Origin: Dendrolimus kikuchii
Lineage: Eukaryota > Arthropoda > Insecta > Lepidoptera > Lasiocampidae
Assembly (NCBI GenBank): GCA_019925095.2
Contig: CM034392.1
Coordinates: 8,320,887 to 8,384,886 of the forward strand
Length of the DNA: 64,000 nucleotides
Direction: 5' to 3'
Each line of letters opens with the position of its first letter. Position 1 is the first letter of the stretch. Shown here piece after piece: positions 9,845 to 21,205 of this stretch. The position numbers and the translations under genes are program-made. The notes under the pieces were generated by a model. The model saw nothing but the letters and a program-made list of their open reading frames with translations, was not told the origin of the DNA and did not search any database.

Positions 9845-10456
9845 AAATGGCCACCTTTGGCTTTTACAATACATACATACAAGCCTTTAATCTGTTTGGC
9901 CACGAATCTATGGATTTACGCACTGTTTTGTTTCCAAGGGAAATTTCGTCACTGCATGCTCCAAAGGTTTTTCAAGAGACTCAATGTCGCCGTGTCGTTT
10001 AGAGTAGGCCATGTCCTCTAAAACTGACCATAATTTGAAGTCTAAAGGGTTGAGGTCTGCGCTAGATGAGGGCCAGTCTTCAGCTCTTATAAAGTCCGGA
10101 ACGTTGGTTTCAAGCCAGGCTTGGGTAGTTCGTGCCTTGTGATCAGGTATAATACGCGATCAAGTCCTAGCGGGAATCTTCATTTCTCGCGATAAGATTT
10201 TTTGCTTCCTAATGGGGTTTCGACGAATTCTGGCTTTAACAGCATTAACAGCTTTTGTAGTTCTAAGACCACGCGGCCGCCCCGATCTTTTCTGGTCTTC
10301 GACAGACAAAGTGTTGTTGTATCTGTTGATAGTACGATATACGAACATACGGCTGATACCAAGCTTTTGAAGTGTCTGGAATATGATCGACGGCTCCATA
10401 CCCTCTTTGTGCAAGGCGATCATTGCAATTCTATTTTCTTTAACACCCCATTCCAT
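9845..10456 (-). pseudogene. Internally deleted mariner-type transposase
   Basis: A mariner transposase binds its terminal repeats and cuts and pastes the element. The reading starts at ATG 10456-10454 (MEWGVKENRIAMIALHKEGM). It shows a helix-turn-helix region ending VYRTINRYNNT and the linker KRSGRPRGLRTTKAVNAVKA, then stops at TGA (10162-10160). Directly beyond, another frame resumes with PDHKARTTQAWLETNVPDF, WPSSSADLNPLDFKLWSVLE and KRHGDIESLEK. A further frame change leads to CIVKAKGGHLK near 9845. SSSADLNPLD would carry the third acidic residue of a DD37D-type triad. The middle with the first Asp, and the second Asp just before PDHKA, are missing. It is a dead deletion derivative of roughly 200 remaining codons against about 340 usual for the family. 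Confidence 0.85.
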
Positions 10457-10693
10457 AATGTAATTTGATAATGAACACGAAAAAATATGTGAAATGGCGC
10501 AAAATCGAAAGAAGTTTTTAAAATAATATACGTGTTCCAAATTCAAAATAATTAAAAAAAAGAAAAGTTTTTATGTAACAGTATTTGTGGCCAGACTAGT
10601 TATACTTACCTAATTTAATAACGAAAATGAAACCTAACTGAAAACAATACTTCGATTTTAATTATAAGCAGAATATGCTTATAGTTCTTCAAG

Positions 10694-10800
10694 AGTATCG
10701 GTCTTATTTATAGAGAGTTAGAGTAAGTTTGAACGTTTCTTTAAGAACCACGAAGAAGCGCTCAAACTTACTCTATCTCTCTATGAATAAGACTGTATAT
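10694..10800. mobile_element. 107-bp palindrome, probable MITE
   Basis: The left arm 10694-10742 (including GAGTAAGTTTGAACG) and right arm 10752-10800 (including CGCTCAAACTTACTC) pair over 49 bp with about six mismatches around a 9-bp loop. A diverged half-like copy with CTTCTTTAAGGTTCCTTAAAG and ATGAATAAGAACG lies at about 21655-21720. Foldback MITE is the simplest reading; a small-RNA precursor is possible. Confidence 0.7.
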
Positions 10801-12967
10801 GTATAATACTCAGGGTTCCATTATTAATCGAGTTTAAAAAAGGAGGAAATTCTCAATTCTTCGTGTAAATATTTATTCTGTAGGTAAGGTGACCAGAAGG
10901 CTGATAACATTAATCGTTTTATCACATTTTATAAACTGAGGAGTCAACCTGTCTATTTATAGTTCAAAGAGCTTCAAAGTTGAAGGCTTCAGAAGTCAGC
11001 ATTATGGTCTAAGCGTCCAACAGCAAACAACATAAACACGTGACTCTTACTAGACTGCATATTTACGTCGCTCAAACGTCTTGTTTGTTTGTCTCTGAGC
11101 CAATTGATTTAGCCAATTGCGGTGGATAACTGTGGCTAATCAGGTAGTAAGAGTTTGCTAACTGCCAGAAAACCAAAGTCAATAACAAATTCTGTACAAC
11201 AATTAAAATTAGCAGTTATTTTATTTATTTACAATTGTGTTTAGTTCCTTGATATCCTATAATGTATGCTTTGGGATATTACTAAGGGTACGTGAGAGGC
11301 TAGGGGCTTTACGGAATTTCTTCATTCATTAAGCCGGGCGCAACTCCGTGACTGGCCTGCCGAAGTGATCGCTACATTGTACAGTGTACACACATCGCAG
11401 GAGAGCAAAACTTTAATTTAAGCCACAAAACCTGCAAGCCGGCCATGCGGCTCATTCATTATGAGTCCTCTTCACCCTCTATTTAGTTTGGGTAGCGACC
11501 ACGGCTGTGTGACTGACATTTTATATACGACCTTGTTTCTACGCTCAAGTGTAAAAGCCATCAATAAATCACGAGTCAAAAAGTTAGCTTCTCTAAAGAA
11601 AAATCACAGTCATCGGCCTTTTTTAAATTAACGCCATTAGCTTCAAGATTTCCTTTTCGAAATTGAGTGCAAAAATTACCTCTCTTCAGAAGAGAGGCTC
11701 GAGTAATTAGTAACGCTCGAGTTTTATTTGTTGACGTTCATTATTCGTTGATTTTGTGAGTCGCGTGGGAACGGGACGGATGTAAATGTTATATGAAGCA
11801 GAAAGGGAGGTCCATGCTCAATCGGGAGGCTGCACCTGCCACCGCACGAATTTGCAATTTAAATTCCAAACGAATATTCCAGAGGACCTCCTTAACACGA
11901 CATCTGTTTAAATCTTCGACGATAGAGTGACTGCTGTGGTCTCGAAACTCTTTGTGATTGCGACTTAATTGAAATAAAACAAAACCCTTCTCGTGATTTC
12001 GAGGGTGACTTACGAGCCGAAAGCGTTCAAACTGAAATTTTCTGATAATAGTAATATTACAATTTAATGGATGAATAGCCTTGAATTCATTAGTTTTCTT
12101 TCTGGCTTAATGTGAATAATATTTTTACAATTATCCTGTACTGACAGAAAAGGAGATCTTGTTGAAATTGGAAATCTACATTACCGAACACTGAAATCTG
12201 CGAAGTCGCTTCCCAGGACCCACTAGCGTAATGTTTACACACTATGCTTCTATAAAATCGTGAGGAACTTGCATTGCAGTGGGATGACTGATTATAACTT
12301 GAAAGTAAACAATCAATGAAATAGGTACCTACACAAATTCGTCTGAAAAGTGAAAGGTCACAACCAATTCGTTTACGTTACAAATACACCAAATTGATTG
12401 ATACGTTCCTCGCGGGATGATATATCGTGGAAGGCGGTGTAGCGGATGTGGTCGGCTAATAGGTGTTAGTGGGTAAATAAAGAAAGGCGGGCGGGGCCGG
12501 GGGTCATTAATAACTATCGCACCGCACCACTTCATTAACAATCAATCACATGTGGACGCCCTTGCGGCGGACAGCTTGTTGCGTTGCTGCGTCTTTGATT
12601 AATATTTTTAAAAGTGGCCCCTAAGTGTGTTGAAAGATAGGGTTGTGTGAAAAATGAATGATTGCCGATGTTCGCGATAAATGCATTTATACTTCTTTCG
12701 TTTCTTTTCTTACGTAGCAATTTTGACGAAAAAAGGAACTCAATTACTTTCGTCATATCCGTCTGTCTTACAAACACATTTCTCGGAAGCAATTGGATCT
12801 GTAAGAGTGAAGTTTGACAGATAAGTTAAGTCTATATGGCGTCATATAATATATGTGGTAAGCTATATACAAAACCAAGACAAGCTCTATTATGCTAATA
12901 TGAAATAGTAATAAAGACATAAACAAGAATGTAAAAAAACATAAAACAAAACATAATATTAAATAAA
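10801..12967. other. Unassigned; small repeats only
   Basis: At 10866-10900 a short block (GTAAGGTGACCAGAAGGCTG) resembles the QRIS-type LINE end at 47101. At 11679-11697, CCTCTCTTC and GAAGAGAGG form a perfect 9-bp-arm hairpin, followed by two CTCGAG sites. A GC-rich piece at 12470-12600 has no visible gene. No exon recognised. Confidence 0.45.
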
Positions 12968-13021
12968 ATATACATACATAACTTCACGCCAGTTCCCTTG
13001 CGGGGTAGGCACGAACAACAG
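12968..13021 (-). mobile_element. 3'-end remnant of the 45.9-kb LINE family
   Basis: CTTCACGCCAGTTCCCTTGC and the following GGGGTAGGCACGAACAACAG closely match 45921-45962, the tail of the LINE fragment at 45925-46236. Even the TACATA repeats at the end agree. Only the extreme 3' end was inserted. Confidence 0.7.
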
Positions 13022-14111
13022 TTAAATAAAATATAAACAAGTAAATAAAAGGTGAATCAAGATCTCTGAACATATCAAGGGAGGATGGGGGTGAAAAAGC
13101 TTCACTAAAAATGTAGTCTACTAAAACCGTGAAACAAATTAGGTGTGGTCGCTGTACAGTGTATGTAAGACATAAAATATATGAAGCTGAAGGTTGAATT
13201 TTTTCAGTGTAGGTACAAAGTCGTTTGAGTGTCGTTAGTCAGATCATAAATAACTATAATTATAAGGATGGTCGTTAATAACATTTTTATTTTAGTCTAT
13301 TGGTCTCTGCTCCGCTTCTGAATTTTGAAATCTGAAAAAAAGAAACAGAGTGATATAGCTCTAACTACTTTCAACAAAAAATGGTTTTACAATCTTCTTT
13401 GTGTGCTTTTTGAGACAATATCTACATATTTTTTTCGAAATGGTTTTGTAGCGAAATTACAAAAACAGTGAACGTTCGTCACCTCTACGAAACGGTTCAT
13501 TGTAAGTAGATTAACACGCACTTCGCCAATTTTCACGCCATGTCATTCTGCAGTAAGTTAGAATAAAAATGTCGAAAAGAGTTAATAATCTTATTAATTT
13601 GTTCTCGCGTTACCAGCGGTGAACTCACTGGTCTCGACGTTCTTTGTAATTAATGGGAACACCTCATCTATTAAATTAGTACAAGGGCCTGTGAATACAC
13701 GCGTGGAGCTACTTAACCATTATAACATGACACATCACACTCTTAAATTATATTAATGAGGGAAAACAAGGGAGAGCTCCGATTAATATGGTGATGTGTC
13801 ATATAGTCTTAGCAAAATAAATAAATTGCTCGAAGAAAATGAAGCAAGAAAATTCATTTATCAAAAGCTTATGTAAGTAACACGAGTTTAAACTTATTTT
13901 CTAATTGGTTTTAGATTAGTCGTGGGAAATGTAAACCTTTTTAATTACGATTAAGTAATAGAATTAATTAAGTACATCAAGGACTTTAATTATAGAATGA
14001 TGTTAAAGCGCATATCATGATTTATTATAATATTTCATAGATTATAAGATTTTAACATTTCCTTGCATATATATTTATGAAGTTTGTTTATTTGTTAGAA
14101 ATAATCCTCAT
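13022..14111. other. Mostly unassigned; includes old repeat G (13375-13545)
   Basis: Blocks such as TGTAGCGAAATTAC, CACCTCTACGAAACGGTTC and TTAACACGCACTTCGCCAATT match parts of repeats at 41150-41400, 51130-51480 and 60860-61270. I see no gene in the rest. Confidence 0.4.
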
Positions 14112-14306
14112 TTTTTCCCAAGCATAGGTCAAACTATAAAACGCAATCGACGGGATAATGACAGGCTTTGCATTCATAGTAGTAAAACTACACTGATGCA
14201 AAAAAGTATATTATGTATGGCACCAGTAATATACAATAAATTACCTGACAGTATAAAGAAGCAAAAATCCGTATTATTATTTAAGAGACATTTAAAGATT
14301 TTTTAA
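14112..14306 (+). pseudogene. LINE reverse-transcriptase ORF, last ~64 codons
   Basis: The frame reads DRLCIHSSKTTLMQKSILC, then APVIYNKLPDSIK and VLLFKRHLKIF before TAA at 14304-14306. The pattern (basic and serine-rich, then Y-N-K-L-P, then F-K-R-x-L-K) is the classic C-terminus of CR1/Jockey-like non-LTR ORF2 proteins. The RT and endonuclease domains are absent through 5' truncation. AT-rich DNA to about 14540 could be its 3' UTR. Confidence 0.7.
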
Positions 14307-14948
14307 TAATGAAATGTTATTATAGAATCCAGGATTATTTAAGTGATAAATTCTAATGATTATTAAATTGATGTATTATTATTTAATTAATGCTTTACTT
14401 GACATTTAATATTACCTAATTTATTTGATTATTATTGTAAATTAGTTTCAATATAGGTTTAGTTATAAGATTTGGAAATTGCACGTCTAATAAGGCAAAA
14501 TGTATTGAGACTATTACCACAAAAAAACACCTATGTACACATATCGGCCCTAAGATAGAAATTTGAATACATTTTTTCATTTGAGTTAATTAATTAAACA
14601 TTAGTCTTATAAGGGTTGTCGATCGATTGGTTAGTAACTAACAAAGGTAACTGAAGAGGCCTCATAATTTATAGCCTACAAACTATTCGCTTTGATCAAT
14701 TAAATTTTATTACATGCGTTAATTAAAGGGCGTCCTAAGTGAAAGATTTATTGGAGGTTTATCCTCATAACCGTAGCTTTAAGGGCATTACCCGATGGTT
14801 GGCGATAGTCCTTCCTAGGACAAGGGTTGCGTATGTGTTCTGAGCCTATTGAGTTATTTTGTTGAATAGACGCCTTTAATATTATATACATTTATGCTTT
14901 GTTAGGTAGACAATACAGGTGATGTTTTATATAAATAAATTTTCTCTC
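14307..14948. other. LINE 3' flank and unassigned DNA
   Basis: Very AT-rich to ~14540, consistent with a LINE 3' UTR. Beyond that nothing is recognised. Confidence 0.4.
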
Positions 14949-15155
14949 GGACGTCAATGCAAATGGGTAGATGACACATCTTTACATAGTATAAAACAAA
15001 ATAGTTTTCCGCGTCTGTCTGCATACCCGCTAACTCCTCCTAAACTACGCACCAGATTTTTAAGCGCACCATCAGTTTGATAAATTTCGCTAAAGGTTAA
15101 ATGTAGGTATAAAAAACCGAATTAATTTTTATGTAAGTAAAACATAGGTACTTAA
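14949..15155 (+). repeat. Dispersed repeat family K, copy 1
   Basis: Blocks CTTTACATAGTATAAAACAA, CGCGTCTGTC, AACTACGCACC..GATTTTTAAGCG and TAATTTTTATGTAAGTA recur in the same order at 57241-57455. It is a common lepidopteran interspersed repeat of uncertain class. Confidence 0.55.
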
Positions 15156-15187
15156 TATGACTTGGAAAAACTAGTGTTGCAATAGAT

Positions 15188-15502
15188 TATCCGTGCAGGA
15201 ACGGAGCAAGAATACAATTTCCTGTGGCCTGGCGGCCTGTCGTAAGAGGCGACAAAATAACCCACAGCTAGGTGGTAGGGCATTTGCCCGACTGGATGGC
15301 TACCACCCCTGGTCTAAAGTATGTCGCCATAATAACCTTGTGTTGTGTTCCGGTATTAGTGACCAGGTTCCAGTCTCCCTCTTAAGAAAGCAGCAGCGCA
15401 TTTGTAGCACCTTTGGTGTTGCAAATATCTATAGGCGATGATAACCGCTTTCCATCAAGTGGGCCGTCTGCCTGTCTGCTGAACTCCTGCAATAAAAAAA
15501 AA
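15188..15502 (+). mobile_element. Family A retroposon, copy 2 (near full length)
   Basis: It runs from TATCCGTGCAGGAACGG through GGCCTGTCGTAAGAGGCGAC, GGTAGGGCATTTGCCCGACT, AGTGACCAGGTTCCAGTCTC and AACCGCTTTCCATCAAGTGG to CTCCTGCAATAAAAAAAAAG. The A-rich tail sets the strand and a retroposon origin. Translatable runs inside are not a gene. The last ~90 bp are shared with the shorter elements at 3437-3548, 33819-33880 and 44901-45010. Confidence 0.85.
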
Positions 15503-15815
15503 GAAAAAGTATTTTATTTACAATCGTATACAGAAGAAGATTATGAAAAATAATATATAAATAGATTAATGGAGAAATGTAGTAAAATAGAATAGGAAAG
15601 TTACCAATGCTCCACCCTTTTTTTTGATGATGCAGGACAAAGTCTTTTCTTGGGACACCGTCCTCGGGACTGAGGGACAAAGCCCACCGAGGGATGTGTG
15701 AGACTCCTGATCGGCCGTATTTCCACCGTGGCCATCGAGCGGAGGGACGGGGAATGGTCGAACGTCAGACTACCCACTAAGCTTAACCTACGCCCCTCTC
15801 CTATGAAGTGAAGAA
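15503..15815. other. Unassigned; GC-rich transposon-like piece
   Basis: At about 15640-15790 a GC-rich segment (CACCGTCCTCGGGACTGAGG and onward) contrasts with its AT-rich surroundings. It looks like a fragment of a larger element, but I cannot name the family. Confidence 0.35.
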
Positions 15816-16869
15816 ATAATAAATTAAAAACTTACATTTATAACGAGCTTATAAACCTCGTATAACTATTATGACTAAGGGAGTTAGTATACTGCAATAT
15901 ATTTAACAACAGTTGTGTAGAGAGGGCGGGTAAGTAGTGAAATTAATCTGGACGTTAAACGCTTACCGCGCGGATATTGCGGGTCCACAACTCAAAGTAA
16001 TCTCGCGATTCGTACTGGGACTCGGCTGTGTGACTATGCATATGGTCACGTGTTTGTATGAGATGTATGAATGTTGTTGTTCTTAACCCATGTTGTTTGT
16101 CAGATGCTTGTTATGTTGCCTGCCTATATGAATCACAGTAAATGAAATGCATATATGGGACCTTTAGTGCAGTATGCTTACGACTAATAGTAGTAGTAGT
16201 TGTCTTTGGATACGAGGAGAAAAATGAGTCTTGATACAATCGTGGTATAAAACAAAGTGTATTCAATATTAGAATGAATCCTAATTCATAGAATAGATGC
16301 CTAGTTTCAATATGATGATCTCAGCATTCCTATGTTAAATACTGTTCGGGCAAACGACAGGGACTCATTTTTTAGTTTTTATTTATTTCATTATTATTTT
16401 ATTGCAGGCCAGCGCTAAACTTTTAGACATCATTACATGTTTCAATAGGTTACGGAACGGCAATAGTTGAAGTAGAACAATGATTTTTGAAATATGAGAT
16501 TTCGCATAAGACGGAGATATGGGAATAAGTAAAGGCCGGCGTGGTATACTGATTGTATTATCTCTAATATCAAAAGTACTGCCAAAGACGCCGTTCTTGA
16601 AAAATTTCAACATTATTTAAAATTCTCATTCGTAATGTTGTGTAAAACGGTATACAGATCTATCAACAGAGACATTAATTTTTAAAATAAATCTCTTTAT
16701 TTACAAGTTTTATCTCAGAAAGAGGTATGGAGAGTTTATTATTTTTGTAAGACTGAAAAAAAAAATAATTAATCAAAACCGCTATTAATTTCGTCACAAC
16801 GGAAATCTTAAGATTAAGAAAAAGAGCAACACAAAGCGCGGGTAGCTAGTAACAAAAGCTAATTATCCC
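15816..16869. other. Unassigned, no gene seen
   Basis: Includes a short TAG repeat (about 16183-16198). The 76-codon minus-strand frame 16383-16613 has no recognisable family. Confidence 0.45.
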
Positions 16870-17465
16870 GTGTTTACTTTGTAGACAATGCTCTTTGGTG
16901 ATATATGCGCAGTAAATTCTAATGCGAGCGTCGGCCCCGCGAGGTGTCGCCCCAAAGCCGCACCGAATACAGAATGATCATAATAAAGTATGATTTCTTG
17001 GTCGGGGACGCGGCCTTAACTCGGATAATCACTCCTCAGGCGTACCCATATAATTCCTTAGTGCATAATGAAAGTTGATTAACATTATACCCGTACGAGA
17101 GCCAGCGTACGTGGGTGTATGTGCACACTTGTGTGTGTGTGTGTCCGCCGCAGATTCCGAGTCCTAATTAAGAGCGAGGGCGGAGGGTCGCGGCCGCCGG
17201 CGGGGGAGGGGTATCGATCATCGCCCGCCAAGGAATCGACGCAGAGACCCGCAAAAAGGGGATGCCCTCATCCGAAATCAGCGTCCGGCTAAGCCGGCAC
17301 TCAGCACATGTGTTTTGATTTAAATACGCGCTAAGGGTCAGTTTAATACGGTGGCGCGGAAACGGAGCGCTCCAGGCGCGATTTGCAAATCCGATGTGAA
17401 TAATTACACGGCTTACGAGCGTTTACCTACTGCCTTACACTCATTTGCATATTTTCTTGTGGCTT
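16870..17465. promoter_or_regulatory. GC-rich candidate regulatory island
   Basis: CpG-rich relative to the window. It contains TCCTAATTAAGAGC, TATCGATCATCG, an E-box CACATGTG near 17307 and an octamer ATTTGCAT at 17453-17460, plus a GT microsatellite (about 17130-17147). The open frame starting at 17351 runs into a LINE 3' end and is not a gene. Function is inferred from composition and motif cores only. Confidence 0.25.
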
Positions 17466-17524
17466 TGTGGGCCTTTCATCTAGGTGTTATAACATACGAA
17501 ACCTCCCAAATTATTTTATTGGAT

Positions 17525-17652
17525 ATTCAATATATAAATAACTCTTTATTGTACACCATTACAGAAAAGTTACGAACTAGATGCTTATTGACTACAAAGG
17601 GCGGTCTTATCCCTGAAAGGCGATCTCTTCCAGACAACTCGTGCCAGGAATA
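17525..17652 (-). mobile_element. LINE 3' UTR fragment (family I), copy 1
   Basis: On the minus strand it reads GTCTGGAAGAGATCGCC, GGGATAAGACCGCCC and GTACAATAAAGAGTTATTT. The order TGGAAGAGAT...GATAAG(A/G)C(C/T)G...AATAAAG is a frequent non-LTR 3' end in Lepidoptera. Other copies lie at 27655-27868, 32075-32238 and 35800-35935. Confidence 0.65.
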
Positions 17653-18079
17653 TTACTGATTTGGAATGACGATGGTAAAAATACTATGTATAAAAATATA
17701 CATATACGTTATATATTATAGTATATAATAAATATAGGAATAAAGAAATTTTCATTTGAAGCAGTATTCGCATGTTTTCTGCTATAAGACAATAGATGAC
17801 TAAGCAAACCATGGCACGCTTGCTTGAAAAGGGTTAATTTCAGCTTCGCAAAGTGGTATTAACCTGTCGAAACTGAAGGGGTGATAGATGATTGACAGAA
17901 AAGAGTAATATTTAAAGCATGCTTGAGGAAAATTTCTATTCGATATTGTTAGGTGCTGCTAATATCTTTTTGTTATTAGGAGTCGAAAAAAATATATGAC
18001 AGTTGCTTTATTGTTAGGCAATCCACAGTTGAAGAATACAAAAACATTCAAGAAAAACAAGGGACACTAACAAAGCTGT
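17653..18079. other. Unassigned, no gene seen
   Basis: Contains an AT-rich self-complementary patch (about 17690-17740). Nothing else is recognised. Confidence 0.4.
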
Positions 18080-19280
18080 TTATAAAAAAACACGCTGAAA
18101 AACACTTATCGCGCTCGAGTGCAAATCGTCGACTGTCACTTCAAATCCCGTCGACGCCCGGACAAAATGGGAAAAAGTAACAAAAATAACAATCAAATAG
18201 AGCATCCGCGGAAATGAGATCTGAAGGAATGATCACGCCCGACCCCGGGGACCGGTTGCCTCTTCAAAAAGGACTTAATCTCTCAATTCACTAAGGAGTT
18301 AAGCTTTAAAAAATATTTCGATAGGCAACAAAGGGCCCCCCGGTTGTCGTCGCGACGCCTCGCCGTGTCTTTGACACATCGCGGCCGGATTTTTTTCGCA
18401 AGATCTCTTTAGAGGCGGAATGTCACTCACTTTGTATCGGCTTTGTCGCGAGAGGTTAAGCGCCGGTTTATTAGGCTCAACTTCCGATTTGCAAACAGAG
18501 GGGACGTTTGTAAATTCGTTTCCGTTGTTCCTTTTATTGGCTAAAAAAATTAATACGTCAAATTGATTCCGATCTATTCGTATATAATCCACCAAAGTGG
18601 CATCTAGGGGCAGCGTTCTCACAATCGATATGAAAATGTGACGAGTGGGGAACTCGACAGCCGGCGGGCTTTAATTAAGAATACGTGACAAAAGACGAGA
18701 CAGGCACACACAAATACAAGTCGCTACGAAAAAGGTCGGGATTATGTAACCCTTTTGCGCTTTGATTTTAAACGCCGCGTGAAGTGCGATCTGGTGCCGG
18801 GCCGTGCCGGACCGTGGCGTCTAATTTAAAAGAGCCTTGACAAATCTGGCTTCAGAACGCCCCTCGTTTAATCGAGCCTACGTTACACATGCTGTCGATA
18901 TGAATGTTGTTACAATGAAATAATAGAGAGCGGAGTGTTGGGCGGTCACTATGGTTACGGTCGGGTTGGACGGAAGCCGTATTTGAATGGAGCCGTGAAA
19001 GGCTTTTAGCCCCTTTTGACCATTTGGAGCGGGTCAGCACTTTGGGCGCCCACTGGTTGTCGATTCCGGGATAATTAGGAGGCAAACAAAGAGCACGGCG
19101 CCCACACAACTTTCGCCAACCGTTCAGGTACTCTACAAACATTGCTGCAAGAAGTTTAACAGCAGTTTAATTGCGAAACGAAAACAGAAGCGCACTGAAA
19201 ACAGTTTAGTTCCTGTGAAAAGAACCTAGTCAGTTATTGAGGTGAACGAGCATATTCAAAGACCGAGTTTGAAGTTTATT
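18080..19280. promoter_or_regulatory. Longest GC-richer low-repeat island
   Basis: About 1.2 kb with little resemblance to the dispersed repeats and many CpG dinucleotides. It holds CTTTAATTAAG near 18670, AAAAATTAATACG near 18545 and GGATAATTAGG near 19070. Minus-strand frames of 107 and 96 codons (18299-18622, 18852-19142) lack recognisable domains. It could be an intronic or intergenic enhancer block or an unrecognised exon region. Confidence 0.25.
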
Positions 19281-19690
19281 GAAAATGTTCCGAATGTCTC
19301 GCTGTGTTTCCGAGAGCAAACAAATTAAAAGTTACTTCTGCAATTAACCGTAATGAAGCGAGAATAATGAAATTTTAATAACTCTATTTATAATTATATT
19401 TCTGAAAAAAGAAATAATTTAATAGGTTTATTAAGAAATTGGTATTTTAAATTATGTGAATCCATACTTGTACAAACGTGAAAGTGAGTTTATTGGGATA
19501 TTGGTTAGCTTCTTCTTCATGACCTGATATGAAAGTTTTATCCATAAAAAGAATCGAGAGCCGCAGTTTAAGGGAACAAAACTGCATATAATCCCGCAGC
19601 TCATCGTATTCTATTTAACGTTTATAATTATTATTTTCATGTCGTCGTTTTGGGGTTTTGTTAAAGTGAAAATGATATTAAAGACTTTTG
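19281..19690. other. Unassigned AT-rich DNA
   Basis: No gene or clear repeat seen. Confidence 0.4.
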
Positions 19691-19970
19691 GGCCTTACTT
19701 ATAATCATTTCTTAAATTTAAAGAAACTGCTCAGAAACTGATTAGTGAAAATCTTACCCATAAACTCCTCTTTAGTCGAATATTTTTAGATACAACCTAC
19801 GTTAATCATTCAAATTTCGTTTATCTGTGCTCCTCTTGGGTAAACAACAGGTAATACAGGTTTATATGTGAAAAAATAAGATATTCATTGATTTAGGGTC
19901 TGATTCTGATTCTTTTACTTAAGAGATGGCTAATCGTTTCTTAACGAGATTAATTAGATTATAAGTAAGG
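19691..19970 (-). mobile_element. MITE family D, copy 1
   Basis: It begins GGCCTTACTTATAATCATTT and ends GATTATAAGTAAGG, forming terminal inverted repeats. The interior is shared, in opposite orientation, with 26181-26450. Shared blocks include AAACTCCTCTTTAGTCGAAT, TTTATCTGTGCTCCTCTTGG and AGAGATGGCTAATCGTTTC. About 280 bp with no coding capacity. Confidence 0.8.
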
Positions 19971-20083
19971 TCGTTAAACTCAAGTAAATCGGTCGGGAGA
20001 TATTTCATTTCAAAGTCGTTAGAAGTGCGTGTGTACCTCTCAACTTTTACACTACTGAAAAAAGGAACGTACTATGTATGTTA

Positions 20084-20540
20084 ACTATAATATAATATTA
20101 TTAAATTTTAAATATGCCTTGTCTGTACACTGAAGCTATTTGAAAAAAAAAACAACCGGAAAAGACTATATAAACGATGGAGAACACGATGCATTTCTTT
20201 TAGATTTCTTGTCTGTTTATCTGTATGTTTGTTTGTTGTTTTGTCTGTTTGTTTGGGATTCGCGAAAAACTACTGGACCAATTTCGATGCAGTTTTAGCT
20301 AATCGACAGCTAATTCTTAAACTTAAACTTTGCGCTACTTTTTATCCATAGATTCCCGCGGAAATTTTACTGGGAATGATTTAACATGGCCAATCTGGCC
20401 AATATCTGGCAATAAAATCGAATTTCAATGTGATTTTTTTACTGATCAATATCAAATTTAATATAGTAAAATGTGTGATCTTTTTTACACCGGGAATCCC
20501 GCGGGAATTTCACGTCAAGCGTGGACGAAGTCGCGGGCAT
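20084..20540 (+). mobile_element. Helitron-like element, family C copy 3
   Basis: It runs from CTATAATATAATATTATTAA through GATGGAGAACACGATGCA, TCTTGTCTGTTTATCTG and AAACTACTGGACCAATTTCG to GTGGACGAAGTCGCGGGCAT. The final CTAG is replaced by the tail of the adjoining RTE fragment at 20541. Confidence 0.6.
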
Positions 20541-20725
20541 CTGTCTCTCTGTCTCTCTTTTCATTCACCATATCCCAATTATTTCGGGTCGGCACAATAT
20601 GTCTTTTCCTTTCACACTCCTCTATTCCGACATACATCTTCTGTCATACCACATATCATCATATCATCCTTCACACAATCCATCCATCTTTTTTTGGTCT
20701 AGCATTACATTTCTACCCATACATA
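20541..20725 (-). pseudogene. RTE-like C-terminal fragment
   Basis: On the minus strand it contains GACCAAAAAAAGATGGATGG, TGTGCCGACCCGAAATAATT and a purine tail GAAAAGAGAGACAGAGAGAC. That is the same end module as 5021-5149 and 23300-23594. Frames are disrupted. The tail abuts the broken Helitron-like terminus. Confidence 0.6.
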
Positions 20726-21205
20726 TCCTATTAAAAATATTTTAAACAAAAACTATGTCGATTGTGATCTGTCAAGTATTTTGTGAGTATTTTTTATCAA
20801 ATTCTTTATAAAACTCCACAGTGCAATGACAAGAATAATAGATATCGGTCATTTTTACGAAACCTTTAATTGTGTGCGGACTGTGTAACACCTGACCGAA
20901 ATTTATTTCAATTTAAAAGCATCCAACTCAAACATAATTCTTTTGTTAGTATTGTATTAACTGGCTTATTATTTAGGAGAAATCCGCGTGAGTATATTGG
21001 TCTATAAATCGACCGCGTCAACACCAGAGCGGGGTAAAGGTGCGAACAGACCAGCGGTGATAAATAAGCCACGACCCACACTGTGACGTGCGTGCATTTG
21101 TGACGGCGAGTGCCGAGTACGTGAGGAGTATAATTGTGTACCTGCGGCTTAATTGTAGAAATGTGGTAGGTTGCATATGTCAATAGTGTCTATCCATTTT
21201 TATTG
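20726..21205. other. Unassigned, no gene seen
   Basis: The 91-codon minus frame at 20908-21183 has no recognisable family. Confidence 0.4.

Noticed and set aside
17351..17659. 102-codon plus-strand frame
   Set aside because: Its second half lies in a reverse-oriented LINE 3' UTR (17525-17652), so it is not one gene.
18299..19142. Two minus-strand frames of 107 and 96 codons
   Set aside because: Different frames, no recognisable motifs, no convincing splice sites joining them; more likely chance frames in GC-rich DNA.
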